DNA of 64,000 nt, taken from the NCBI GenBank assembly GCA_026874595.1, contig CM049312.1, forward strand, positions 70,584,929-70,648,928, read 5' to 3'. Below the pieces are notes generated by a model that saw nothing but the letters and a program-made list of their open reading frames with translations, did no database searches and was not told where the DNA came from. This document shows positions 45,251 to 56,472 of the stretch, in pieces. This DNA is from Sipunculus nudus (Eukaryota > Annelida > Sipuncula > Golfingiida > Sipunculidae). Position numbers and translations under genes: made by a program. The number at the start of each line of letters is the position of its first letter. Position 1 is the stretch's first letter.

Positions 45251-47693
45251 GAACAAGTGACCCATGGGTCATGACGCTCAGCTGCCAAGCATGACCTGCG
45301 ACATCATGGGCTGAGATTCACAACTTCCAGTCAAATTTTGAAGAACCAAATTGCCAATTTGTTGAAATTTTCTACGACAACAGAAATATATATCACCTAT
45401 GTCTGGTTAAAACACAGTGAATTGATGGTCTGAGGAAAATGTATGATCGTTAAGGTATCCAGAACTATTCCCATAGCTTACTTGATACCTGTCAGTCTCA
45501 AAAGGAACACCACAAAGGGCAAATATAAGATCAAAATATATAGCAAAAAATCAAGGAAATCCATGCAAGAATTATTGAGAAACAGGTGCTTCTGTATGAA
45601 TTTTTATTCAATACAAGCCAACTGTACTGCACTTTCATATATGATGATAATATTTATTAAGAAATATTTGACCCAATCCTTTGCAAGATTACATTAACAT
45701 ACGTCCGACTGCCTTCATTTTAACAGTTCTTGAGATGACATGATCAAAAGGAATTTAAAGATGGTTGCCTGGTGGCCATTTTGGACTTCTGACAGGTCTG
45801 ACATCAGACAACAACCATTCTCTAAATCGGACCAAAAATTGAAGGAAAATTTCTGAAACTGCACTGAAAAAAGGATTTCTAAGGTGGCTAACTGGTAGAC
45901 ATAATGGATTTCTGACAAGTCTGACATTTGATATCACACATCCTCCAATAAGGGACCAAACTTGGGGCAAATTCTCCAAATGATGTTACAGTAATGAATT
46001 TCAAAAACAATTCAAAAGGCGTGTTCAGGTCCTCATATCAGATTTACAGATATGCAAATGTAAACGTGTAAGTCCAATATTTTTTTTAATTTCACTCTGC
46101 TTTTCAATGGGGTCAGCAGGGTTGGTAAACTGCAAAACCTGAAAGAAAAGAAATGCAGAAAGCATGACTAACAGTTTTGTAATAAAATAAAGCCATCCTA
46201 AATCAAGTACACATCCACATATTATGCGAACAAACACTTGCTTTTATATGTGGTGATTTATATAAAAATATTCAGATATCTAGGAAACTAAGTTTATTTC
46301 TATGATTCCATAAAATAAACTGCAAAATGTTCCCATCATCTTATAAATCAGTAGCTAAACCTTAATACTATACTCTCAGTGTTAATGCCTGGCTGAAGTA
46401 TTCCAACAACAGTGTTTTGTTATGCAGTAACGAGGTACTTATCACATAGCCTTATCACTTAATAACCTGATACAAAAGGGAGTCATATGTCACCAGTGTC
46501 ACTCACAATTACAGCCACACGGTGAGATGTACCAGCTGGAGTGCAAGCTTATATATACAAGAAAAATAGAGATGGTCTACAAAATAAGTTGACCTCACCT
46601 ATGACCTTGGCCTTTTGCCCACATATCAACAGGATTCTTTCTAAATGATGGGTAACTACTAACCAGTTACATCTGGCCGAGTGTAATTACTTGGCAACCA
46701 ATGAGTGAATAACTTAGACCTGCAACCTTTAACCTCCTGACCAGCTGACCTCAAAATCAATTAGTTATTTCTTCATGCAAAAAGACCCATAAATATGAAG
46801 TTTGAATCACATTCAGTGATGCATAGATGTGGCATATGTGAAAGACTGAAGGTTTGGGTTGAACAGTTTCACTTGAAATATGTTCACAAGCATTTAGAAC
46901 AATATTGTGACCTTGACCTTTGACCTTTTGAACTCAACTTCAATAGGCTTCTTCCCCTATTGGTAGGTAAACCATATATGACAGATGGAAAGTATAGATT
47001 GAAAAGTTTGCCTGAAAATGACTCCACGCAAGAAGAGGGTGCTGTGAACTTGACCTTTGACCTCAAAATCAACAGGTCTTTTCCCCTGTTGGCAGAGAAG
47101 CGATATCAGTGCTGAAAGGTTTGGAATGAAAGGTCTAGCTTGAAGTGTGTCCACAACCTTTTCAAAGAAGTGGATCCTGTGACCCTGACCTTTGACCTTG
47201 TGACCTCAACATCTATAGGATTCTTCTCCCACTTAGTAGGTGAGCTATATGTGAAAGATCAAAGAATTGGGATTAAAGGTTTGGCTTAAAATGCATCCAC
47301 AGGCTTTTCAAAGAAGTTAGTTCTGTGACCTTGACCTTTGACCTTGTGACCTCAAAATAATTATGGTTCTTCCCCTGTTGGTAGGTGAGCTGTATGTGAA
47401 AGATGGAAGGTTTGGGATGAAAATTCTGGCTAAAAGAATTATTTCTGGGGGGGTGCAAACACACCCCATAACTTCGAGAATATAGGTCGCAGTGACCTAA
47501 TTTCAGTTTTGCAAGGAGATCTTTTCAGAACCTCTAAGACTGCATAGGGTTCATGGCCCTAGCCCCTACGGTTACGTTTTGTGCCCTGCTAACGAACGGA
47601 CGGCCGGCCGGATCGTCCCGGACAGACGGAAGGACGACGGACAAAGACCCATCGCTATAGCCCAGCATGACTGAAAGTCAGCTGAGCTAAAAA
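45251..47693 (+). mobile_element. Family A repeat, long copy
   Basis: The left end GAACAAGTGACCCATGGGTC-ATGACGCTCAGCTG and right end GTCAGCTGAGCTAAAAA agree with the copy at 3655-4624. Between lie two diverged ~124-base units with GGACTTCTGACAGGTCTGAC (45775, 45905) and repeated TGACCTTGACCTTTGACC blocks (46908, 47051, 47186, 47327). The GC-rich CGGACGGCCGG segment near 47600 also matches. No protein-coding frame is evident. Confidence 0.5.
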
Positions 47694-47902
47694 TTAAACG
47701 TGGTTAATTTATAATATAAATAGTTCTGTTATTGTTATTTTGCCTCCGCCTGGAAAGTATGCGTTCGTTCCCTTTCGTGTGTGTTTAGGTGTGTGTAACT
47801 GTGTAACGGGATGTCAGTGTGGTTGTGTGCGTGTGTTTGTATTACCATGTTTGCGATGGAATGATGTATCGACTGCACATCAAACGTTTGAGGACTTATC
47901 TT

Positions 47903-48022
47903 CCCTAATGGGATTTGTACAGTGATCTGTTGAGCTGTTGAAGCATATAAAATACTGAGAAACCTAATGGGACTTGTACAGTGATCTGTTGAGCTGTTGA
48001 AGCATATAAAATACTGAGAAAC
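47903..48022 (+). repeat. 59-bp direct duplication
   Basis: AATGGGATTTGTACAGTGAT to AATACTGAGAAACC occurs twice in tandem, starting 47907 and 47966, with one difference seen. Confidence 0.9.
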
Positions 48023-48065
48023 CATGCTGGTGAAGTTTCTTGCAAATCCGCATTGCCATCGTATA

Positions 48066-48390
48066 AAGCAAGTGACTCATGGGTCTTGACGCTCAGCCAG
48101 CCAGGAAGCCATTTATCCTAACATTCACATAGGGAATTGAACCATCTGAAGGCCACGGTGTGATTAATTTTAGATGTGATCTTGACCTTTTATTTCTGAC
48201 GCAAAGTCGACAGGGCTCTTCCGGAAGTGATGGTTCACACATGTGCAGACTGAATCCAGTCATGACTGGTCTATACAGGTTGTAAAAGAGAAGAATGGGA
48301 TCAAGGTCACCAATTTTCAAACCCCTCTGAGAACTTGGTGGAAACATGTCTGACAAGTCTAGGGACAAACATAAGTTATAACATTCACAA
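48066..48390 (+). mobile_element. Family A repeat, truncated left portion
   Basis: AAGCAAGTGACTCATGGGTC-TTGACGCTCAGC matches the left end of the other family A copies. A TTGACCTTTTATTTCTGAC block follows. The right-hand hairpin end is missing. Confidence 0.5.
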
Positions 48391-50090
48391 TAAATACTAG
48401 AACTACAGTGCTTCAGAAGTTTCTAAAATTTTTAATTCTCCAGGTTTGGCATAGACTGACGACAATGACAGCGACAGATGATGGGACTGAAAACAATATG
48501 AGTAGTGGGGACACCATAAACGCACCAGGCTTCAGAAGACTAGATGAAACAAGACCTGAGAAACTGACGCTTTCGCTGTAATATGGCAATCTTATAAATG
48601 TAGGGGAAATGAATGAAATTCACTACAAGTCTCCGGTAACTGGAAAAAAAAGTAATCCAAAAACCTGCGAGTTTGAGACTGTGCGGTTTGAGACAAAGAG
48701 CATATGACGCTTTTTTTCAACAGTTTTTTACTTCTCTAGGAGAAATTCAGCACATAAGATTCAATAAATAAGATCATTTCAAAACATTGTAAGAATTATA
48801 ATTAAATAGGATAATTAGGATTGCAATGTTTAAAAGCCTTCCCTTGAACGATGGGCAAAAAAAATAATAAAAATAGTTATTTTAGAGCATATGTTAACAA
48901 TCCATCTGTTTAGAATAAAACTTGAGAATAAATAAAATATCAATTTAAATTAAAATATATAGGAACAATTTTTTTTTTCATTTTCACAAATTTAACCATA
49001 TTTGGAAATCCGATTTTCATTAACCGAATCGTAGAAATTATTTTTACCTTTAGGAGTATGTATAAAAGTTCAATGCTCCAAGAGCAAGTGACAGTTTAGG
49101 TAATAGTAAGGGGAAAAAATGAAACAATACTTAAACAGACTCGAAAAACATTTTTTTTGGAGAAATTAACAGTTCTCATACTTTGATCAATGATGTTGAT
49201 CAACTGTCGGCAATGATGCCCAGTGTGTCCTAAGGGGGGGGGGGGGGGAGGGGTTACTTCCCTTATTTCTCAATAAGTCGATAAATATATTTCAGTTCGT
49301 CTTCGAAGGAGCTATAGCAAAGCCATCTGTCGGCAATTAGAATCTGTTTACTCACAAACTTACGCAGTTTACGCAGTCTTCTTTTGAGATATCTGTACAT
49401 TTTTGTTCAGATTCATAGAATCAAACATTACAAAATATTCACTTGTTCCTTTACCTTCAACGAACACAAGTGATTATCTTAATAACATATGCTGCATGAA
49501 GGACTGGAAAAAAATTGTCTTAACTATTGTTTAATAATTTACAAATATCTTTTTGAATGTTATTCAACTGGCCTGTGTTACAAAAATTTCACCTGTCACG
49601 GGGGTGCAGCTGTGTTATCTGTTAATATTAAAATAATTTCAGTTTTCTTAATATTAAAGTGCCATGTGTATTAAACTAAACTGGTCTTCAAGTGAAATAT
49701 AATGAACGTGTGGGTTAAGTTAGTTGTTATAAAACATCTAATTAGAATCTCAGAACTGGTTTTGGAAAACTGTTAATTTTCAATCAAGATACATGTATTT
49801 TTCGATAAGCCGTGTCTCCTGAGGTTTGGTATCGTTTTGCCTGTTATTGTGCAATACGAATAGGAATACCGTTAAGGCGATACCCGAAACTAGGGATGGT
49901 ATCTCTGTGTATGATTTCTTTAGTTAGAGCTCTGGATGCTTCAGTTTGATAATACATAACATATATGAAGTTCTGTGTAAAATGACCACACTGTTATAAT
50001 GCAGCTCGAGATATTGCTGCAATAAGTCCTCAGGGGCGAATATAGCAAATATAGACTAGCTTAACCTTTACCTCCCAAAAGGGGCTAGGG
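48391..50090. other. no gene seen
   Basis: AT-rich sequence with a G run near 49233-49249 and no supported frame. Confidence 0.35.
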
Positions 50091-50245
50091 TTATGTTTTG
50101 CTGGATTTAGTCTGTTTGTAAGCAACATTACTCAAACAGATATTAACGGATTTTGGTGAAATTTTCAGGATTGCATTTCTGACCATGCCGTAATGGGGTA
50201 ATGGCATTGAGGAGGTCTGCGCTCTCTGAGTGCTTTTAGTTATAA
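50090..50245 (-). mobile_element. 3' relic of a non-LTR-like repeat, copy 3 (inverted)
   Basis: GGAGGTCTGCGCTCTCTGAG is the reverse complement of the conserved CTCAGAGAGYGCAGACCTCC of the relics at 18700 and 29350. Confidence 0.45.
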
Positions 50246-50381
50246 ATGTGTTAGGTTATAGCGTTTAAGATTTCGTTTACAATAATTGTGTTTCCACGAT
50301 GAAACAGTATAACATGGAATGCATATCGCGAACCGTATTAAGGGCTTAATCTATTGGTATCGATATATAATTATATCAACC

Positions 50382-50733
50382 GATTCATAGTTACTCCATA
50401 CAAAAAACTTCATTTTCTTTTCTTTGATGGTTGAATTCGTGAGGACATTGGCGATTCATAGTTACTCCATATAAAAAAAATCATTTTCTTTACTTTGAAG
50501 ATTGAATTCGTGAGGACATTGGCGATTCATAATTACTCCATATGAACAAATCATTTTTCTTTTCTTTGAAGGTTGAATTCGTTAGGACATTGGCGATTCA
50601 TAGTTACTCCATATAAAAAAATCAGTTTCTTTTCTTTGTAGGTTGTATTCGTTAGGACATTGGCGATTCATAGTTACTCCATATAAAAAAATTATTTTCT
50701 TTTCTTTGAAGGTTGAATTCGTGAGGACATTGG
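50382..50733 (+). repeat. 71-bp tandem repeat, five copies
   Basis: GATTCATAGTTACTCCATA starts at 50382, 50453, 50524, 50595 and 50665. Each unit ends TTCGTGAGGACATTGGC (or TTAGGACATTGGC). Confidence 0.93.
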
Positions 50734-51001
50734 GCGGCCTAGGCATATCTGACAAATATCAGGCCAATCAGATGTACAACAGCTATTAAAAAGCCATTTT
50801 GGTCATCCTGTTATCTTGTGGCTTTCTGAGAAAATTAATTGCCTCATTTATAATCTTGGACAGGTCAGTCAAGGAGAAACTAGTGATAAATGCAAACAAA
50901 ACAGTGATCAATGCAAACAGAACGTACACCAACAATATTCCACCAAAAGTAAACAGTTATTCATAATTACGACCGGAGTACAGTGAACGTTAACAACTAG
51001 A

Positions 51002-52315
51002 ATGCTGTGTAGGAATATATCAAATATGAAAATGAGACGGGCATACGTACTTCGTTGCATGATACTTGTTGGGATTGTTATCTTTTTCTGTCTTTATCCG
51101 AATTATTTAAGAGTTCTAAATAATATGCTGTCCAGTGGTATCAAACTTCGGAAGGAAGGAACTGTATCATATGCCAGGAACACAAGCAATTCTTTTGTAG
51201 TAAATGTACACTCCAATTACACAATTTTTGTTCATACAAAAACATCGTTTCTAGATCTCCGGGAATCGAAACGAGCCACTCTTCGAATGTTTGGGTACCT
51301 AGTCACTCGTCATGATCAGCTTCCATTATTTAAATGCATTTTAACCAGGAACGGCGTGACGTCATAAGTGAAAGGGAGAGGGTCCGTTATAACCAACGTT
51401 GACAAGCCACCACTAAGGGGCGCCATGAACCGCACCGCCCAGTTTATTTGTGATCTTCCCTGGCAGGCCAGTCTCGATGATGCTTCAGTTATTTTACACG
51501 GCACATCTGGAAATAGTTCAGTAGTTAAACGAATTGGGGCAAAAATAAATGCAGGACACAAACCCAAAGGATTCGCTATATGCTTGCCTACTTTGTACAA
51601 CTTATCCTCGCCATACGTTTTCTCTGAGTGGATTGAAGTGCAACGTTTGCTCGGTGTTAGCAAAGTGTTCCTGTAAGATAAATTTAACACTGCGCCGGAG
51701 GTAGATCGGATACTCAACCATTACGCCAGTACTGGATTTTTAAATATTGTGCAGTGGAACCATCCATGGAGGACGGCTCAATTTGCACATGGCCATACAA
51801 CAGTCCTCAACCATTGTTTATACAGCCTTATGGAGGAATTCGAATACATTGGCGTTTATGACCTTGATGAGTATTTAATACCAAAGGTAAAAAAAGTTGA
51901 CGGCGCTTTCGTGAAAATATACCCTGATCTGATGAATCTAGTAACCGCTAATACAGGTGGGCATATAGCGGGCTTCTCCTTCTGGAGGAAAAATATATGC
52001 GTTACAAATCTAAACGCTAAAGATCATGAGTCGTTGAGAGTTACAAAACTGTTCATGAGTCAACCAGGCAAGAGCTGCAAAACCATAGTAAAACCACAGG
52101 GAATAACGGTGCTTAATATCCACGTACCCTTTGAACTTCTCCACGGTAAAAAACGGACTTATATATCAGAACAATATGGGTCAGTTTACCATTATAGATT
52201 ACAGGGTTCATTAGCTTCATGTAATAGAAAATACAGGTCGGTGCTTGTCTACTCTGATATATTAAAATCGGCCATAAAGGGAACATTCAAGGCGGCAGGA
52301 ATACCTTACAAATGA
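51002..52315 (+). pseudogene. Glycosyltransferase family 92 (DUF23) gene with two in-frame TAA codons
   Basis: One forward frame of 437 codons runs without any frameshift from ATG at 51002 to TGA at 52313-52315. It is broken only by TAA at 51365-51367 (codon 122) and TAA at 51674-51676 (codon 225). Residues about 16-33 form a signal-anchor helix (MILVGIVIFFCLY), as in type II Golgi enzymes. The GT92 fold is shown by FAICLPTLYNLSSPYVFSEW, VQRLLGVSKVFL before the second stop, then DKFN. Later come FEYIGVYDLDEYLIP (DxD-type metal site, about residues 287-290) and VYHYR near the end. The family transfers galactose or related sugars to glycans in the secretory pathway. At the second stop relatives usually have Tyr, one base from TAA. 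It is intronless, so a retrocopy or naturally single-exon gene. Recent inactivation is most likely. Confidence 0.8.
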
Positions 52316-52363
52316 TTGCGACTGCAGATATGTTGAGAACAGTGTTGTAGTCGAAGCAACAAA

Positions 52364-52800
52364 TCCGAGTCCGAGTGAACATCCGAGCACAGGACACACC
52401 CAGTCCTTGTGGTCCGAGTCCAAGTCCACCTTCTTCGAGTCTTAATCACTTGGAAGCCGAGTACAAGTCCTAGTCGGAGTCCAATACACGTCTCCTTGAT
52501 GAGAAACTTTAAACGGATATTTTAGATTATCATGTGTATCTTTTTAGTTAATTTATACATGCTCTTTGCTTGGTCTTAAAATTACCTTAAGCTCCCGATG
52601 CCGAACTAAAGTTTGGTAAATATAGTCTATTTTTATGTGAAATATATGATGTTGGCAGTTCGCGCATGTAAATACGAGTCTTTATAATATGTAACAGAGC
52701 TTGTTTTACTAGACTCGATATGGACTTGGTCTGATTTCTTGAATCCTTGCCTACAAGTCCGAGTGCAAGTCCAAGTCCAAAACCTTCGAGTCCGAGTCCC
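52364..52800 (+). repeat. GAGTCCAAGTCC minisatellite relics
   Basis: Two GAGTCC-rich patches (52364-52490 and 52757-52800) separated by about 260 bases of AT-rich DNA. Same theme as 38303-38412. Confidence 0.65.
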
Positions 52801-54358
52801 TACAAACGGGTTGCTTTCAAGTTTCCGCCACCTGTATTCAGACGTCCAAGTTTTAGTTCGCACAATGAAAGGAGGTGCGGAAGGACGTTTCCGGTAAGGA
52901 CTCACTGTGTTGAGAAAATGTCTGCACCAAAAACGCGACACAGGGCTGAACGTTTCTATTTAACACCAGTCACGCTACAGATGGCAAAAGGGTTAAAATG
53001 ATGCTTTATCGATGCTTTAAATGAAACAACATATAAACTACTTTCGTTTAAATACGTCAGAACTGTCTGTAATTATTGTTATTATTATTGGTATTATTAT
53101 TATTAAATTATTAAAAAGTTTTCATACACAAAGTTAAGTCCATACGATATCAACATGCTGAATCTCGGGTACAGACTAAAACCCGGATGCCACATGTCAC
53201 ATGTCACATGCCAAATTACGCGTGTGTCAAAGTCACCAAATAGCGGCAGATAACGCTTTTAGAAAATAACCTGAATCTATGATCCTCTCATTGTTGTAAT
53301 ATGTCGTGAAGTAGGAAGAGTCACCGTGCAACCTCTCCGGGATTTTGTAAAATTGGTATTTTAAGATCCAGAAGGATATCCAATTAATGAAGCAAGATAT
53401 GAACATTGATCATTTTAGTAAACACCACCATTTAGATCAATCAACGAAAACTTTTTATTAGGCACATCCCCGCGGACAGGTAGCATTGGTGAGAAGGTAA
53501 AGGTTTGTATATATTAATATCTGCTTTTTTTACTTATTACTTTTAGAAAAAAAAATTCTTTGCATTTAGCAGGAGAAAATAACTGATCTTACAAAAAAAA
53601 AATACTACATGCAATATATGTACTTGTTAATGAAGTACTTAATTATTGTTCTAATAAAGAAATCTGAAAAAAAATATTTGGTGACAGTTTTTTTTTTTTT
53701 GTTTTCTGTGGGTGGAACTTATTAGGTCAAGAAAATCAAAACAACAGTTTTTTTCTTCGTGCCATTTTATTTTTATCTAGATCTCCAAAAGGATGACATA
53801 TGGGAACATTATAAGTCCTGCTATTTATTTTTGATCTCGACCTTATTCCGAAGGTCGTACACTCCACAGGCAATTTCCGATGATCGCTTTGCGATTGCAT
53901 GCATCGAATATTACTTCTCTTTCATGAAATTGTTCTTAAACTCTGTTCATTCCTGGTTGGTGCGTTCATTCCTTAAGTTCCAGGTAAATTTCACAATTAT
54001 TTCCTAAATCTGCTTGAAAACAATATGATTAGGTTACCATATCTTAAATGCACGACCCACTCTTAATTTCGTTTCAAGCACTATCTGTATTGAACGTGTA
54101 TGAAATCTGCTGTTTTCTTTTCTTTATATACTTGATTTATAGTGCCACCTGCGCATTTTAATTAATGTAAAATAAATATTTGTCCTCCATAAAGATATAT
54201 TTACGCATTATAATGTTGTGTAATCTTAAGTCTTGCAAGTCAAAATATACCACATCAAACATTGACTCTATGCACAAAGGAAACATTATGGGAAACGGGT
54301 GTCGGTGCCAAGATAACAAGAACGACCTTCCCCTAACTGAGAGAGACGGGTTTGTCAT

Positions 54359-54419
<61 letters not shown>

Positions 54420-56140
54420 GAATGAGAAACAAAGGTGTGCCATTGCAGGCCACACCCAAGTGAACGGGAGAGGGTATTGTCTAACACTGGGCCTAACTTT
54501 AGAAGAGTGGAGGGAAGAAATTAAAAAAAGTTTAATCAAAATGTTCTGTAAGGCCTATCTTAAGTAAAAAAATGGTTAGTATGTGTAATTTTAAATGAAA
54601 GGCCATTTTAAGTAATGACCAGTGGATCAGTGCCATATAAATGCTCAATGGATTTCTTGTATATAGCTGTTAGTGGTAGAGGGGCTAGTTGGGCAGTGTT
54701 AGATAACAGTGAGTGGATCTGAGGTAAACAACTGATTTGATCAGCGTTGATAATCGCCAATGGATCAGTGGTAAATAATGCCGGGTAGACCATCGATAAA
54801 CAAATGTCCGTGTTAAATAAAAGTCACTATTTCAGTGTTAAAGAAGTGAGTTGCGAGTAAAGACCAATGCTATATATTGATCAATTGGTCATTGTTCATT
54901 AATGTTCCCACCGTTTAGATTTTTATTAAAAACTATTTTTGTTTTTATTAGCTCTGCTGAGTGTGCTATAGAGATAACCTTTTGTGTCATGTGCCTGGCA
55001 ACTCAGATGGAGCACAACTTGTATAAATTCAGCCTAGAATCTTTAAACTAAACATTCAAGGAGTTCCTGGGCAAATGTCCTTGAAAACATGAAGTTATGA
55101 CACTGTGACCCATATTCTGTGATCTATAAGAAAAAGATAAAATATGAGCACCCTGAATATCAGATGGGTACTGTTACGGAATTTCATAATAACAGATCAC
55201 GATACCGTGAAGAGTACAAACTCTTGTAACGGAGACAAAAAAAATTTGAATCCGCAACACTAGGCTGCGTGAAATGTCTAGGGGAATAAAGTGACCAGTG
55301 TTTTTTTGTTGTTAACAATTACTTATAATTTATTCCTAGAACTATGCTAACATTGCAATACACTAAAACAATACAATTACACAGTATTGAAAACATAACA
55401 ATAATAAAAACTAGCTGCTCCCGTGGAAAATCCACGGCTCTATCTGATGCATATTTTTTGCAATGAGCTGATAGGAACTAAACGATGCATATTTTAATCC
55501 TAAGGTTTTGCAGGAAAGTTTGTCTTGTGTTTCACTTATGTAATATAAAGATTACTTCTGCTTGAACTCTCGAGGAACACCCTCCCCCAAAATATCAACA
55601 TAGAAAGAAAAATTATTCTATTCCAGAAATCACATAAACAATAATTTTTGGAAAGAGACTCGAGGCATATACAGGATGTACGAAATTTAAGTGAAAAGTT
55701 TTTTTTTCCCGATAAACAACATAGGTCCGACAGCTTCATTGCTTGGGAAATATCGTAGATATAACGATTGTATAAAGAAGCATTCTACCGTGAAATTATA
55801 TGAAAGATGCTTTGTATTAGTTGAAGCTCAGACGACATCGTAAAACACGATGTTTATTCAGTGTAGTCAGTTAAGGGTATAGTATAAGGCATGTTAACAG
55901 ACACATGCGTTGTTTGTATACACATGCATATATGTCATTGAAACGTATAGTTGCCAATATGAAAAAGATCGGCTCAGAAAATATATTCCAACAGTATTAA
56001 AGTTTTGGTTTAAGTACTGAAAATTGTCATGGAATAAGCAGGTCTGATGCAAAATTGACAACTCTCCCAGATAAAAAGAAAGCAGGTTGATATATTTCGA
56101 TGAAAGCATTAAGCAAAGAAACCACGTCAGCCTTGATTCG
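52801..56140. other. no gene seen; microsatellite and repeats
   Basis: AT-rich. An (AT)n tract lies at 54359-54417. Flanking it, 54290-54350 and 54420-54530 have short open frames that look like an interrupted dispersed repeat. 54600-54800 has diverged GGATCAGTGGTAAATAA units. No gene could be supported. Confidence 0.3.
54359..54417. repeat. (AT)n microsatellite
   Basis: Alternating AT tract giving spurious frames on both strands. Confidence 0.9.
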
Positions 56141-56472
56141 TTTTATTTATTTATTTATTTTACACATCTTTTACCAGGATAGCCTATATTCAGGTCATTT
56201 GCTGGTTTTCAACAGGGTCCTGGATAAAGTTAAAACATTTAAAATGAATAAAATATACATCATACAGCTACAGATTTAACATGACATAGTTTTATATATA
56301 TTAAATACATAATTCAATATATAGCGCGAACGATTAAAAGATGTTATGCAGTAATTGAACATAGTCGTTATATAGAAGACATTGAAAATAAAATAAAATA
56401 CATATCAATCTCATGAAATTGATGGAAGGTAGATTTACGGTAATATACAAGTTAGAATAATATAAAATTGTG

